From Neolewinella marina (lineage in GTDB: Bacteria; Bacteroidota; Bacteroidia; Chitinophagales; Saprospiraceae), in contig NZ_PDLO01000004.1 of the NCBI RefSeq assembly GCF_002631205.1, forward strand, positions 124,001 through 188,000: a DNA stretch of 64,000 nucleotides. The letters run 5' to 3'. Below are positions 1 through 8,190 of this stretch, in pieces. Positions within the stretch are counted from its first letter, which is position 1, and every line of letters starts with the position of its first letter. The position numbers were made by a program, and so were the translations under genes. The notes under the pieces are model-generated. The model did not search any database. It saw only the letters and a list, made by a program, of their open reading frames with translations, and had not been told where the DNA came from.

Positions 1-102
1 CAGGTAGTAGTCGTGGAACTGGAAGCGGTCGGCGCGGGCCTGCTGGTGAAAGTCTTCCTTGGTGGTGAATCCGGCGCGGGATTGGGCGGTGGTATCGGGC
101 AT
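1..102 (-). CDS. N-terminus of a gene cut by the window edge, possibly acyl-CoA dehydrogenase
   Basis: An open frame of 34 codons starts with ATG at 102 and runs off the left edge without a stop. The end of the visible peptide (FQFHDYYL) resembles the start of Bacteroidota acyl-CoA/glutaryl-CoA dehydrogenases, where a DYYxLDxLLT-like motif follows a short leader. That resemblance is from memory and covers few residues, so the family call is a guess. There is no signal peptide. A TACCTTGC sequence on the minus strand (121-128) could be its -7 promoter element, but no -33 partner is visible. Confidence 0.35.
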   Translation of the reverse strand, partial: MPDTTAQSRAGFTTKEDFHQQARADRFQFHDYYL

Positions 103-233
103 GAGTTTATGGTTGGTCTGGCAAGGTAAATGTAATTAATAAGCCCCCGACCTGCCGCCACTATTGCCGCCGGCGCCGCGGTGGCGCCAAAGAATACCTG
201 GCAAAGTGTAATTTACCCCACAACATCTCCTCC

Positions 234-1085
234 ATGCTGAAGTACCTCCTGCTCCTCTTTGCCTTTCCCCTGGCCGCCCAGAGTGGCTACGTGAACGACA
301 ACCTCAGCGTCACCTCCCGCATCCTGGGGGGAGAACGGCATTACGCCGTCTACCTCCCGCCCGATTACGAGGCTTCCGCACGGAGCTACCCGGTACTGTA
401 CCTGCTGCACGGCGGCGGGGACGACCACAGTGGCTGGGTGCAGTTCGGCGAGGTGGCCCGCATCGCCGACGAGGCCATCCGGTCCGGCAAGGCCACCCCC
501 ATGGTCATCATCATGCCCGATGCCAACACCGGCCACCGGGGTTACTTCAACCGGGTGGGGGGCAACTTCCGCTACGAGGACTTTTTCTTCGAGGAGCTGA
601 TGCCTGAGGTGGAAACCCGCTACCGCATCCGCCGGGAGAAGCGCTACCGCGCCGTGGCCGGGCTGTCGATGGGCGGGGGGGGAACCTTCATCTACGCCCT
701 GCACCGCCCCGACCTGTTCTCCAGCGCCTGCCCGCTGAGCGCGTCCATCCGGCTGCTGGACCGGGAGGAGATGGCCGCGCGGCTGCGGCAAGCGGGGGAT
801 ACGGTATTCACCGACCAGCAGCTGGCCGACTACCACGAAAAGTACAGTGCCCTGGAACTGGTACGCAACGGCGATCCGGAGCAGATCGGCTCCGTGCGCT
901 GGTACATCGACTGCGGCGACGACGACTTCCTCTACGAGGGCAACAGCCTGATGCACATCCTGATGCGCGAGCGGGAAATCGCACACGAATACCGGGTGCG
1001 CGACGGCGGCCACACCTGGACCTACTGGCGGGAATCGCTGCCCGAGGTACTGGACTTCGTCTCCCAGGCCTTTCACCAACACTAA
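234..1085 (+). CDS. Secreted alpha/beta-hydrolase esterase (esterase D / CE1 family)
   Basis: A 283-residue protein with a clear signal peptide (MLKYLLLLFAFPLAAQS), so it is exported. The body is a typical putative-esterase fold: LLHGGGDDHSGW for the oxyanion region, the nucleophile elbow GLSMGG with Ser145, a late acidic residue in CGDDDFLYEG, and the catalytic His in DGGHTWTYW. These proteins hydrolyse esters such as feruloyl or acetyl groups on polysaccharides, or siderophore esters; the substrate cannot be told here. The length suits a single-domain member. The ATG is chosen because it opens the signal peptide directly. The SDR gene follows 44 bases downstream on the same strand, so the two may be co-transcribed. 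Confidence 0.85.
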   Translation: MLKYLLLLFAFPLAAQSGYVNDNLSVTSRILGGERHYAVYLPPDYEASARSYPVLYLLHGGGDDHSGWVQFGEVARIADEAIRSGKATPMVIIMPDANTGHRGYFNRVGGNFRYEDFFFEELMPEVETRYRIRREKRYRAVAGLSMGGGGTFIYALHRPDLFSSACPLSASIRLLDREEMAARLRQAGDTVFTDQQLADYHEKYSALELVRNGDPEQIGSVRWYIDCGDDDFLYEGNSLMHILMREREIAHEYRVRDGGHTWTYWRESLPEVLDFVSQAFHQH

Positions 1086-1129
1086 CCCCTCCCCCGGAAC
1101 CCGCGCGCCGGCGCCAACCTTTCAGCAGC

Positions 1130-1747
1130 ATGAACGCCATCATTACCGGAGCCTCCCGGGGAATCGGCCGGGCCTGCGCCGAAACCTTCGCCGTGGCCGG
1201 CTACCGGGTGACGGCCGTGGCCCGCACGGAAGCCCAGCTGCGCGAACTCCAACGCAGCCACCCCACGGTGGAGCCCCTGGTGGCCGACCTCACGGTGAGC
1301 GTGCCCACTGGCATCTACGACGTGGTGATCCTGAACGCGGGCTACTACGCCCCCGGCGGACTGCTCGATCCCGGCCGCGACGTCTTCGGGGAAAGCTGGG
1401 AACTGAACGTGATGGCCAACCACCGGCTGGCCCGCGCCCTGCTGCCGCCGCTGCTGGAACGGGGGCATGGCCACCTCGTAGTCATCGGCTCCTCAGCGAC
1501 GGACGATACCTCGGCGCACATGACCGCTTACGGCGCCACAAAAAAATGCCTCCGTATACTCTACGAAGGCTGGGAACGGGAACTGAAGGGTAGTGGCGTA
1601 CGAACTACGCTCGTTGCGCCTGGCGCTACCCTGACGAGCAGTTGGGCGGAAGAAACTCCCCCGCCCAACATCCTGCAGCCCGCAGCGGTGGCCGAACTGG
1701 TGCTCCGCTGCGTAACGGAGGGACTCACCGGCCGAGTGACGATCTAG
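1130..1747 (+). CDS. Short-chain dehydrogenase/reductase (SDR)
   Basis: A 205-residue classical SDR, NAD(P)-dependent and predicted cytosolic. Visible signatures are the dinucleotide-binding TGASRGIG near the N-terminus, NAGYY after the fourth strand, the catalytic Ser in GSSATDD and the YxxxK pair in YGATKK. It is shorter than the usual 240-260 residues, mainly at the C-terminus, which is substrate-specific in this family. The substrate is unknown. Its TAG stop overlaps the TAG stop of the convergent DUF2853 gene through a shared CTAG at 1744-1747, leaving no room for a terminator between them. Confidence 0.85.
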   Translation: MNAIITGASRGIGRACAETFAVAGYRVTAVARTEAQLRELQRSHPTVEPLVADLTVSVPTGIYDVVILNAGYYAPGGLLDPGRDVFGESWELNVMANHRLARALLPPLLERGHGHLVVIGSSATDDTSAHMTAYGATKKCLRILYEGWERELKGSGVRTTLVAPGATLTSSWAEETPPPNILQPAAVAELVLRCVTEGLTGRVTI

Positions 1748-2076
1748 GCATAGTGGCTCTCCATGCCGAGCTCCTTCAGTACCAGGTAGTAGAACACGGC
1801 GCGGTGCTTGCTGCGCTCGGTGTACTGCTGACAGGCGGCCTGTACGGCGTTCATGGCCTTGTCATTGTCGGTCACTCCGAGTTTCTTCTTGCAGAAGTTG
1901 TCCACGACCCGCTGCAGTTCGGTCTTGTCGCTGCAGGCTACCTTGTTGGAGTCGTTGTTGTAGATGGACGGACCGAGCCCCTTGGCGACCTTGCGGAGCA
2001 GCTCCAGGTCGGGCTTCACGTTGATCTTGGCCATGGAAGCCTCGTAGGCGGTCATCTTCTCATCGAATTTACTCAC
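1744..2076 (-). CDS. DUF2853 family small protein
   Basis: A 110-residue soluble protein of the DUF2853 type, recognised from the core KGLGPSIYNNDSNKVACSD and the C-terminal YLVLKELG-like segment. The function is unknown. The open frame extends 38 codons upstream to an ATG at 2190, but family members usually begin MSKFDEK, and here that peptide follows a GTG codon at 2074-2076. The GTG start is therefore preferred; it also keeps the gene clear of the divergent DUF4129 gene beginning at 2196. The stop overlaps the SDR stop. Confidence 0.75.
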   Translation of the reverse strand: MSKFDEKMTAYEASMAKINVKPDLELLRKVAKGLGPSIYNNDSNKVACSDKTELQRVVDNFCKKKLGVTDNDKAMNAVQAACQQYTERSKHRAVFYYLVLKELGMESHYA

Positions 2077-2195
2077 GTGCGGAATGTGTTGTACCGGCGC
2101 GGTGCCGGCGGGTGATAAAGTGGTAAAATAGGAAATTGCCGACAGTCGGGCCCCACCGCGGGCGGGCGAATCCGGAGTATATTCGTTCAACCGCC

Positions 2196-2858
2196 ATGTT
2201 TCTCCGCCGCGCTACCCCATTGCTGATCCTCCTCCTGCTGTCTCCCGGCCCGGCCCAGTCCTCTACCGTCTTCCCCGAAGACCGCTACCGGGAACTCCGC
2301 GAAGAGGTCCGGTTCCTGCCACCCGCGCCCCGGGAACAGCCCGGCCCCGCTAACCCCGCGGACTGGGACTGGCTGTACTGGCCTACCCTGGTGCTGCTCT
2401 CCGCGGTTTCCGTAGGGGGGCTCGCATTTCTCGGGTACCGCAGCTGGCACGAAGGCCGCCGCGGAAGTGGAGTGGCGGAAGCGCCAGCTACCGTCAGCAA
2501 CCGCAACCCAGCAAAGGAGGAAACCCTACCCCAAGACGCGCCCGAGGAGCTGCTCCGCCTGGCAGAAGCCCAGGGCAGCTACGACCTGGCCGCCCGGTTG
2601 TTGTTCCTGGACCTGCTGGCGGAGTTGCAACGGGCCGGCACCCTGGTGTACCGCCGGGACTTCAGCAACCGGGAGTACCTGCGGCAACTCGCGGACCATC
2701 CCCTCGCGGTGGATTTCGGCGCCGTTACCGCGGTTTACGAGCGTGGGTACTACGGAGGCTACCCCCTGGACCGCCTGGGTTACCGGGCCCTTCACCACCG
2801 GATCACTGCCTTGCGCCAGCGCCTGAGCTCACCACCGACCGTATGCGCTGTTCCCTGA
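2196..2858 (+). CDS. Membrane protein with DUF4129-like C-terminal domain
   Basis: A 220-residue protein. The start at 2196 is chosen because it opens the signal peptide (MFLRRATPLLILLLLSPGPA); an in-frame ATG at 2136 would add 20 polar residues before it. After a short periplasmic stretch comes a transmembrane segment (LYWPTLVLLSAVSVGGLAFL). A cytosolic C-terminal region follows, with AEAQGSYDLAARLLFLDLL and a closing YERGYYGGYP, which resembles DUF4129. Such proteins usually sit with DUF4350, MoxR ATPase and DUF58 genes in Bacteroidota envelope clusters. Here only the DUF4350 partner follows, overlapping by 16 bases, so the two are probably translationally coupled. Exact role unknown. Confidence 0.65.
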   Translation: MFLRRATPLLILLLLSPGPAQSSTVFPEDRYRELREEVRFLPPAPREQPGPANPADWDWLYWPTLVLLSAVSVGGLAFLGYRSWHEGRRGSGVAEAPATVSNRNPAKEETLPQDAPEELLRLAEAQGSYDLAARLLFLDLLAELQRAGTLVYRRDFSNREYLRQLADHPLAVDFGAVTAVYERGYYGGYPLDRLGYRALHHRITALRQRLSSPPTVCAVP

Positions 2859-4093
2859 CCGTCCGGCTGCTGGTAGCTACCGGCTGGTTGACGCTGTGCG
2901 GCTGCCGGCCCATGGACTGGTCAGAGGGTTACCACATCGACGGTAAGGACCCTTACGACCTCTATGCCCTTTACGAACTGCTGGAAGCCCGCCCGCCCGG
3001 CCTGACTTTGCTGAACGATTCGGCGGACCTCGCCCAGCTGCACAATCCCACCGGGACCAGTTACGTATTCGTGGGCCACCACCCCTACTACGATACCGCG
3101 GCGGTGACGGCCCTGCTCGGCTACGTCGAACGCGGCAATACCGCCTTCCTGGCCACCGGGGAAGTGCCGGAAGACCTCGCCAGTCACCTCTTCGGGGCAG
3201 ACTGCTACGCGGCACCCCTTGCCGCTGGAAAGGAGCGGTTTCCGGCCACCTGGGCCGATTCGGTAATCGCATTTCTTTTCCCGGCCGGCGACAGCTTCCA
3301 CCTGGTCAACATCCGCTACTGGGAGGCGGCCCCCGCGCTCCTCCGCACAATGAACGACCAACTGTTGTGCGACCCGGCTTTCGACCTTGAGGTAATGGGT
3401 AGCCTGGACACCCTGGGGGTTAATTTCCTGCGCGTCGGCTGGGGAGCGGGCAATTTCTATCTCTTCACCACCCCCCGCTACCTGACCAACTGGTACGTCC
3501 TCGACTCCACCACGGTCCCCTACCCCGCCGCGGTGCTCTCCGTACTGGATACCGGCCGGGTGTACTGGGACGAGCACCACCGCCGGTACCGGCAGGACCC
3601 CGCCACCGCGACCGCCGATCCCCCGCCGGCCTACACCGGCGGCCGTAACCTGCTGCAAGGCAACCCTACCCTGCGCTACATCCAGCAGCACCGGGCGCTG
3701 GCCCTGGCCTGGTACCTCATCATTGCGGGGGGGCTGCTCTACATCCTGTTCCGGGGGAAGCGGCGGCAGCGGGTCATCCCTGTGGTGGCGCCCCGGCCCA
3801 ACGCCAGCCGCCGGCTCATCGAGACCATCAGCCGGCTGTCGTACCAGCAGGGCAATCACGCCGCCCTGGCCCGGCGGGAACTGGCCCAACTGCGCTTTTA
3901 CCTGGCCCATCGCCGCGGGGTAAACTGGCGGGAGGGGGAGCCGCCGCCGGCTGACCTGTCCGCGCGGCTGGGGCTGTCAGCGGCCGTGGCCGACCGGGCG
4001 CTGGCCGAAATCCGCAGGGCCGGAGAGGGGAAGGTGCTCCGGGAAAAAGATTTGCTGCGGTTCTACCGGGCGATCGAGCCCCTGTACCGCTGA
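2843..4093 (+). CDS. DUF4350-like lipoprotein/membrane protein
   Basis: A 416-residue protein with an N-terminal export signal ending in LTLCGC, a plausible lipobox. A periplasmic domain resembling DUF4350 follows (DPYDLYALYELLEARPPG early, then TSYVFVGHHPYYDTAAVTALL), a Rossmann/GATase-like fold of unknown function. A late transmembrane segment (ALALAWYLIIAGGLLYILF) leads to about 110 cytosolic residues rich in Arg and Ala. The start overlaps the upstream DUF4129 gene. The MoxR/DUF58 genes that normally accompany this pair are absent; the next gene converges from the opposite strand after 10 bases. Confidence 0.65.
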   Translation: MRCSLTVRLLVATGWLTLCGCRPMDWSEGYHIDGKDPYDLYALYELLEARPPGLTLLNDSADLAQLHNPTGTSYVFVGHHPYYDTAAVTALLGYVERGNTAFLATGEVPEDLASHLFGADCYAAPLAAGKERFPATWADSVIAFLFPAGDSFHLVNIRYWEAAPALLRTMNDQLLCDPAFDLEVMGSLDTLGVNFLRVGWGAGNFYLFTTPRYLTNWYVLDSTTVPYPAAVLSVLDTGRVYWDEHHRRYRQDPATATADPPPAYTGGRNLLQGNPTLRYIQQHRALALAWYLIIAGGLLYILFRGKRRQRVIPVVAPRPNASRRLIETISRLSYQQGNHAALARRELAQLRFYLAHRRGVNWREGEPPPADLSARLGLSAAVADRALAEIRRAGEGKVLREKDLLRFYRAIEPLYR

Positions 4094-4103
4094 AACTGCT
4101 GGC

Positions 4104-4985
4104 CTAAAGGATCTTGATGTCGTAGCTCATCTCGTAGACCTCGTTGGGCTCCAGGCTGATGATGCCTTCCTTGTGTTCGAACTGCCCGTCGCTGTGGGCG
4201 CTGTCGGCCAGGCCGATCCAGGGTTCGATGCAGACGAAGTCGCCGTGGGGCTTGGCCCAGATGCCCAGGTGGGTCCAGCCGGCGTAGTCCAGCTTCAGCA
4301 CCGGACCGTGGTTGCGGGATTCGAGCAGGACGCTGCGGGAATTGAGGTCCTTGAAGACGAGGGCATCCTGGCGGAACAGGTCGTGGGTCAGGGGCAGTAC
4401 GGTCCCGTTCTCCGTCCAGGGTACTTCATGGGTGTCGTCGCCGATGGTGCCGGCGTCGGTCACTTCGTAGGTCCGGCTCGTTTCGGGGTGCTCGAAGCGC
4501 AGCAGGTAATCCTCGTAGCGGTCGCCCTCGAAGAAGGGGACGCGGAAGGCCGGGTGGCCCCCCAAGTGAAAGAGGATGGGGCGCTCATCGGTATTCATCA
4601 CCTCGTGGTAGATGATGAGGTGCTCATTGCGCAGACGGAAGGTGATCCGGAAGTCGAAGTGAAAGGGGTAGCGCTCCAGGGTATCTTCGTTGGAGCACAG
4701 CCGGAAGATGATGCGGTCCTCGACCTTGGAGAAGAACTCCAGCTGGTCGTTGTGGCGGATCAGCCCGTGCTTCGGGATACGATATTCCTTGCCGTCGATC
4801 GTTGTCTTACCGTCCTTCAGGCTGCCGATGATCGGAAACAGTACGGGGGCGGTGCCGGCCCAGACGTCGGGGTCTCCCTCCCACATATACTCCTGCCCGG
4901 TTTCTTTCTTGATCAGGCTCTTCAGCTCCGCGCCGGTGCCGTTGATCTTAATACTGAGCTGGTCGTTTTGCAGGCTGAAATCCAT
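4104..4985 (-). CDS. Aldose 1-epimerase family protein (LacX-like)
   Basis: A 293-residue cytosolic protein of the galactose mutarotase superfamily. It shows the family's N-terminal pattern (GAELKSLIKKETGQEYMW), the substrate-pocket segment PKHGLIRHN and the conserved HLGGHPAFRVPF. Members interconvert alpha and beta anomers of free sugars; the LacX branch has no firmly assigned substrate. Length is normal. It is transcribed away from the CotH gene across a 65-base divergent spacer, in which TTACTTTG on the minus strand (5023-5030) is close to the Bacteroidota -7 consensus. Confidence 0.85.
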   Translation of the reverse strand: MDFSLQNDQLSIKINGTGAELKSLIKKETGQEYMWEGDPDVWAGTAPVLFPIIGSLKDGKTTIDGKEYRIPKHGLIRHNDQLEFFSKVEDRIIFRLCSNEDTLERYPFHFDFRITFRLRNEHLIIYHEVMNTDERPILFHLGGHPAFRVPFFEGDRYEDYLLRFEHPETSRTYEVTDAGTIGDDTHEVPWTENGTVLPLTHDLFRQDALVFKDLNSRSVLLESRNHGPVLKLDYAGWTHLGIWAKPHGDFVCIEPWIGLADSAHSDGQFEHKEGIISLEPNEVYEMSYDIKIL

Positions 4986-5050
4986 GGGGAATTTGGTAAG
5001 TTGTTGCGGCTGATGCCCGCCACAAAGTAATCATTTAAGGCATACTCTTC

Positions 5051-7339
5051 TTGCACCTGCTTCTGCCCATTCTGACCGCCTTGCTCTGTGCCCTGTCCGC
5101 CCCGCTGCGGGCGCAGGAGGGGCTCGTGTTGGAACCCACGCCGGGCAGCTACGTTACCGATCAGGAGGTGGTGATCCGGGGCGGGGACGCGGGTGCCGTG
5201 TACTACACCACCGATGGTTCCCGGCCCACCCTCCAGTCCTCCCGTTACCCCGGTGGCCCCATTCACGTGGGCCATTCCCAGGTGGTGAGGGCCGCCGTAT
5301 TCGCCGACGGTGAACGCCGGGCCGAGGTGGGGGGCAGCTACCTCATCGACGAACCCCGCAGTCCACTGCTCACCCTCTCGGTGGGCATCGACCCGGGGCG
5401 GCTGTTCCATCCGCGCACCGGCTGGTTCGAAGCCGGGGACACCCCCCGCCGCCCGAACTGGGACACCCACCGCGAACACCCGGTCCACGTCGACCTCCTC
5501 GAGGCCGACGGCACCCCGGTGTTCGGGGGCACGGTCGGCTTCCGGCTGTTCGGGGGCACCAGCCGCTCCCACCCCCAGAAGTCCTTCTCCCTCTCCGCCC
5601 GCAAGACCTACGGGAAAAACAAGATCGAGTATCCGCTCTTCGGTCCCAACGGGCTCGACGAATTCCGCTTCCTGGTCGTGCGCAACGGCGGCTCCGACTG
5701 GGGGCGCAGCTACCTCCGCGACGCCCTGATGACCGGCCTGCTGCAGGACCCCAGCTGGGACCTGGAGCGCCAGGACAGCCGCCCCGTACGGGTGTTCCTC
5801 AACGGCCGGTACTGGGGCGTTTATCACCTGCGCGAAAAAATCAACCCCCGCTTCCTGGCCGACCACCACCGTGGGGTCGACAAGGACTCCCTCAGCCTAC
5901 TGGAACACCGGCTCACCGCCAAGCACGGCAGCACCACCGAGTACGAGCAGCTGCTCTCCTACCTGGAGCGATCCGACCTGAGCGACCCCGCCGCCTACGC
6001 CGGGCTCCAGGAGCTGATGGACGTCGACAACTTCCAGCGGTTGCAGATCGCCCAGACCTACTTCGACAACCGGGACGCGGGCGGTAATATTCGCTACTGG
6101 CGCCCCGACGGGCCCGACGGGCGGTTCCGGTGGATTCTCTACGACGTGGACCAGGGCTTCGGCCTCCACCGTGATTCCGGCTGGACGGCCAATACCCTAG
6201 AACTGCTCACCGCCCCCGACGGGCCGGTCTGGCCCAACCCCCCCTGGGCTACCCTCTTCCAGCGCAAATTGCTCGCCAATCCGACCTACCGGCGGCAGTT
6301 CGTCAACCGCACCCTGGACTACCTCCACACCGACTTCAGCGCCGAGGCCGTCACCGAGCGCCTCGAAGCGGCCATCGCGGCCGTGGAACCGGAAATGCCC
6401 CGCCACCTGCGGCGGTGGGAGCAGCGCGAACACTACTGGCGCTACCACCTCGACCAACTGAGGCGCTTCGCCCTGTTCCGCCCCCGCTACCTGCGCGAGC
6501 AGTTCCGCGACTACTTCGGTGGCGGAGCGGACCGGGAAGTGGCCATCACCGCCGGGCGGGGCGGCTACATCGTCCTGAACCAAAACCTGCACGTCGGGTC
6601 GGACGGGCTGGAAGGACAGTACTTCTCCCGTTTTCCGATCAGCCTGGAGGCCGTGGCCGAGCCCGGCTACCACTTCGCGGGCTGGGAGGGGCTTGCCGAC
6701 CTTTCCCCCTCCCTCGACCTTTCCTTGGCCGAAGACCGCCCCTACCGGCTGAAGGCGAAGTTCGTACCGGCGCGCCACGCCGCCGCGGACGCCGTCATCA
6801 TCAATGAAGTCTGTCCCCGCCACCCCCAAGCCGGCGACTGGCTGGAGATCCACAACCGCGGCGACTCCCTGGTGGACCTCTCCGGCTGGTACCTGATCGA
6901 CGACAGCGACCGCCGCTTCGTATTGCCGGACGCGCGGCTGCCGGCCGGGGGATATCTGGTGATCTGCGAGGATACGGCGGCCTTCCGGGCGGCTTACCCC
7001 GGCGTTACGGAGGTACTCGGGAACCTGCCCTACGGGCTAAACAAAAGCGAAGACCGCATCGGCCTGTACGCCCACGACAACAGTTACGTAAACGCCATCA
7101 GCTGGCAACTGCCCACCACTGCCGACACCATCTTCACCTACGCCCTGGCCCTGCCGGGACTGGACAATGGCCGCCACCGCAACTGGGTACAGGAGGCCGG
7201 CGACGGCACCCCAGGAGGGCCGAACCCGGAGCACCTGCAGGCGGCCATCATGACCCGGCAGCGGTTCTGGTTGCGGGTGGGCATCGGGCTGGCGGTCCTC
7301 CTCCTCGTGGGGGTGGTCCGGACCTGGCGGCCGGATTAA
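5051..7339 (+). CDS. Multidomain CotH kinase-type surface protein
   Basis: A 762-residue exported protein. The only workable start is TTG at 5051, because TAA lies in frame at 5036 and the signal peptide (LLLPILTALLCALSAPLRAQ) begins at once. Domains in order: a chitobiase/hexosaminidase C-terminal-like module (AVYYTTDGSRPT, about residues 30-95); a CotH-like kinase fold (about 110-480) with LNGRYWGVYHLREKI and LYDVDQGFG; an InlB-like beta repeat (GYHFAGWEG, about 500-575); a lamin-tail domain (VIINEVCPRHPQAGDWLEIH, about 580-690); and a C-terminal membrane anchor (WLRVGIGLAVLLLVGVV). CotH proteins can phosphorylate spore-coat or surface proteins; a substrate here is unknown. No T9SS domain is present. 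Confidence 0.85.
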   Translation: MHLLLPILTALLCALSAPLRAQEGLVLEPTPGSYVTDQEVVIRGGDAGAVYYTTDGSRPTLQSSRYPGGPIHVGHSQVVRAAVFADGERRAEVGGSYLIDEPRSPLLTLSVGIDPGRLFHPRTGWFEAGDTPRRPNWDTHREHPVHVDLLEADGTPVFGGTVGFRLFGGTSRSHPQKSFSLSARKTYGKNKIEYPLFGPNGLDEFRFLVVRNGGSDWGRSYLRDALMTGLLQDPSWDLERQDSRPVRVFLNGRYWGVYHLREKINPRFLADHHRGVDKDSLSLLEHRLTAKHGSTTEYEQLLSYLERSDLSDPAAYAGLQELMDVDNFQRLQIAQTYFDNRDAGGNIRYWRPDGPDGRFRWILYDVDQGFGLHRDSGWTANTLELLTAPDGPVWPNPPWATLFQRKLLANPTYRRQFVNRTLDYLHTDFSAEAVTERLEAAIAAVEPEMPRHLRRWEQREHYWRYHLDQLRRFALFRPRYLREQFRDYFGGGADREVAITAGRGGYIVLNQNLHVGSDGLEGQYFSRFPISLEAVAEPGYHFAGWEGLADLSPSLDLSLAEDRPYRLKAKFVPARHAAADAVIINEVCPRHPQAGDWLEIHNRGDSLVDLSGWYLIDDSDRRFVLPDARLPAGGYLVICEDTAAFRAAYPGVTEVLGNLPYGLNKSEDRIGLYAHDNSYVNAISWQLPTTADTIFTYALALPGLDNGRHRNWVQEAGDGTPGGPNPEHLQAAIMTRQRFWLRVGIGLAVLLLVGVVRTWRPD

Positions 7340-7371
7340 GCCCGACGGCCCCGGCGGCGCTATCTTGCGGC

Positions 7372-8142
7372 ATGAAACAACGCGACGATCTCATCTACGG
7401 ACGCCATCCCGTACTCGAAGCCCTGGCCGCCGGCCAGCCGGTAGACAAGGTGTACCTACAGCAGGGCACCCGCGGTGAATTCGAAAAGGAACTGCGCGCG
7501 GCCTGCAAGCTGCACGAAGTGCCCATGACCATCATCCCCCAGGCCAAACTCCAGCGGATGGTGCGCGGCAACCACCAGGGCGTGGTGGCCCAGCTCGCCG
7601 CGGCCCGCTATCAGCAGGTGTCGGACGTGCTGCCCCAGCTTTACGAAAAGGGGGAAACGCCCTTGGTGCTCCTCCTCGACGGCGTAACCGACGTGCGCAA
7701 CCTCGGGGCCATCGCCCGGTCGGCGGAAGTCTGCGGGGCCCATACCCTCATCATCCCCCAGAAGAACAGCGCCGGGCTCACCGCCGACGCGGTCAAGAGC
7801 AGCGCGGGAGCCCTCAGCCGCCTGCCCGTCTGCCGTGAGAAAAGCCTGGTGAATACGGTAAAGGAGCTGCAGCTCAACGGGGTAAAGGTGATCGCCAGCG
7901 ACCTGGCCGCCGAAAAGCAGCTGCACGAACTGGACCTGAGCGGCCCCCTCTGTATCGTGCTGGGCGCCGAAGACGAGGGCATCAGTACCGGCGTGGGGCG
8001 CGCCGCCGACCACACCTTCCGCATTCCCCAGGTGGGTACCCTCAACAGCTTCAACGTTTCGGTAGCCGCCGGCATCCTGCTGTTCGAAGCCATGAAAGTG
8101 CGCCTCGCCAATGGCACGGTGACCGACGCGGCGGGACTTTGA
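7372..8142 (+). CDS. rlmB: 23S rRNA (guanosine-2'-O-)-methyltransferase RlmB, TrmH family
   Basis: A 256-residue SpoU/TrmH-type RNA 2'-O-methyltransferase. The N-terminal substrate-binding part opens with YGRHPVLEAL. The catalytic knotted SPOUT domain shows the three family motifs: DVRNLGAIARSA, then IVLGAEDEGIS, and SFNVSVAAGILLFEA at the C-terminus. RlmB methylates a 23S rRNA guanosine; paralogues with nearly the same architecture exist, so the exact target is an inference. Length is normal. recG follows after 48 bases but has its own predicted promoter. Confidence 0.88.
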   Translation: MKQRDDLIYGRHPVLEALAAGQPVDKVYLQQGTRGEFEKELRAACKLHEVPMTIIPQAKLQRMVRGNHQGVVAQLAAARYQQVSDVLPQLYEKGETPLVLLLDGVTDVRNLGAIARSAEVCGAHTLIIPQKNSAGLTADAVKSSAGALSRLPVCREKSLVNTVKELQLNGVKVIASDLAAEKQLHELDLSGPLCIVLGAEDEGISTGVGRAADHTFRIPQVGTLNSFNVSVAAGILLFEAMKVRLANGTVTDAAGL

Positions 8143-8168
8143 AGACAAGCCGGTGAACCGTATATTTA
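8138..8168 (+). promoter_or_regulatory. Predicted Bacteroidota-type promoter for recG
   Basis: TTTG at 8138-8141 and TATATTTA at 8161-8168 are separated by 19 bases. This matches the -33 element and, with one mismatch, the TAnnTTTG -7 element used by the Bacteroidota primary sigma factor. The recG ATG at 8191 lies 22 bases beyond the -7 element. Confidence 0.55.
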
Positions 8169-8190
8169 CCGCAAATTGTTTTAAAATCGG

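Noticed and set aside
7361-7368. TATCTTGC as a promoter for rlmB
   Set aside because: It ends three bases before the ATG, so transcription would begin inside the gene, and no -33 element is present.
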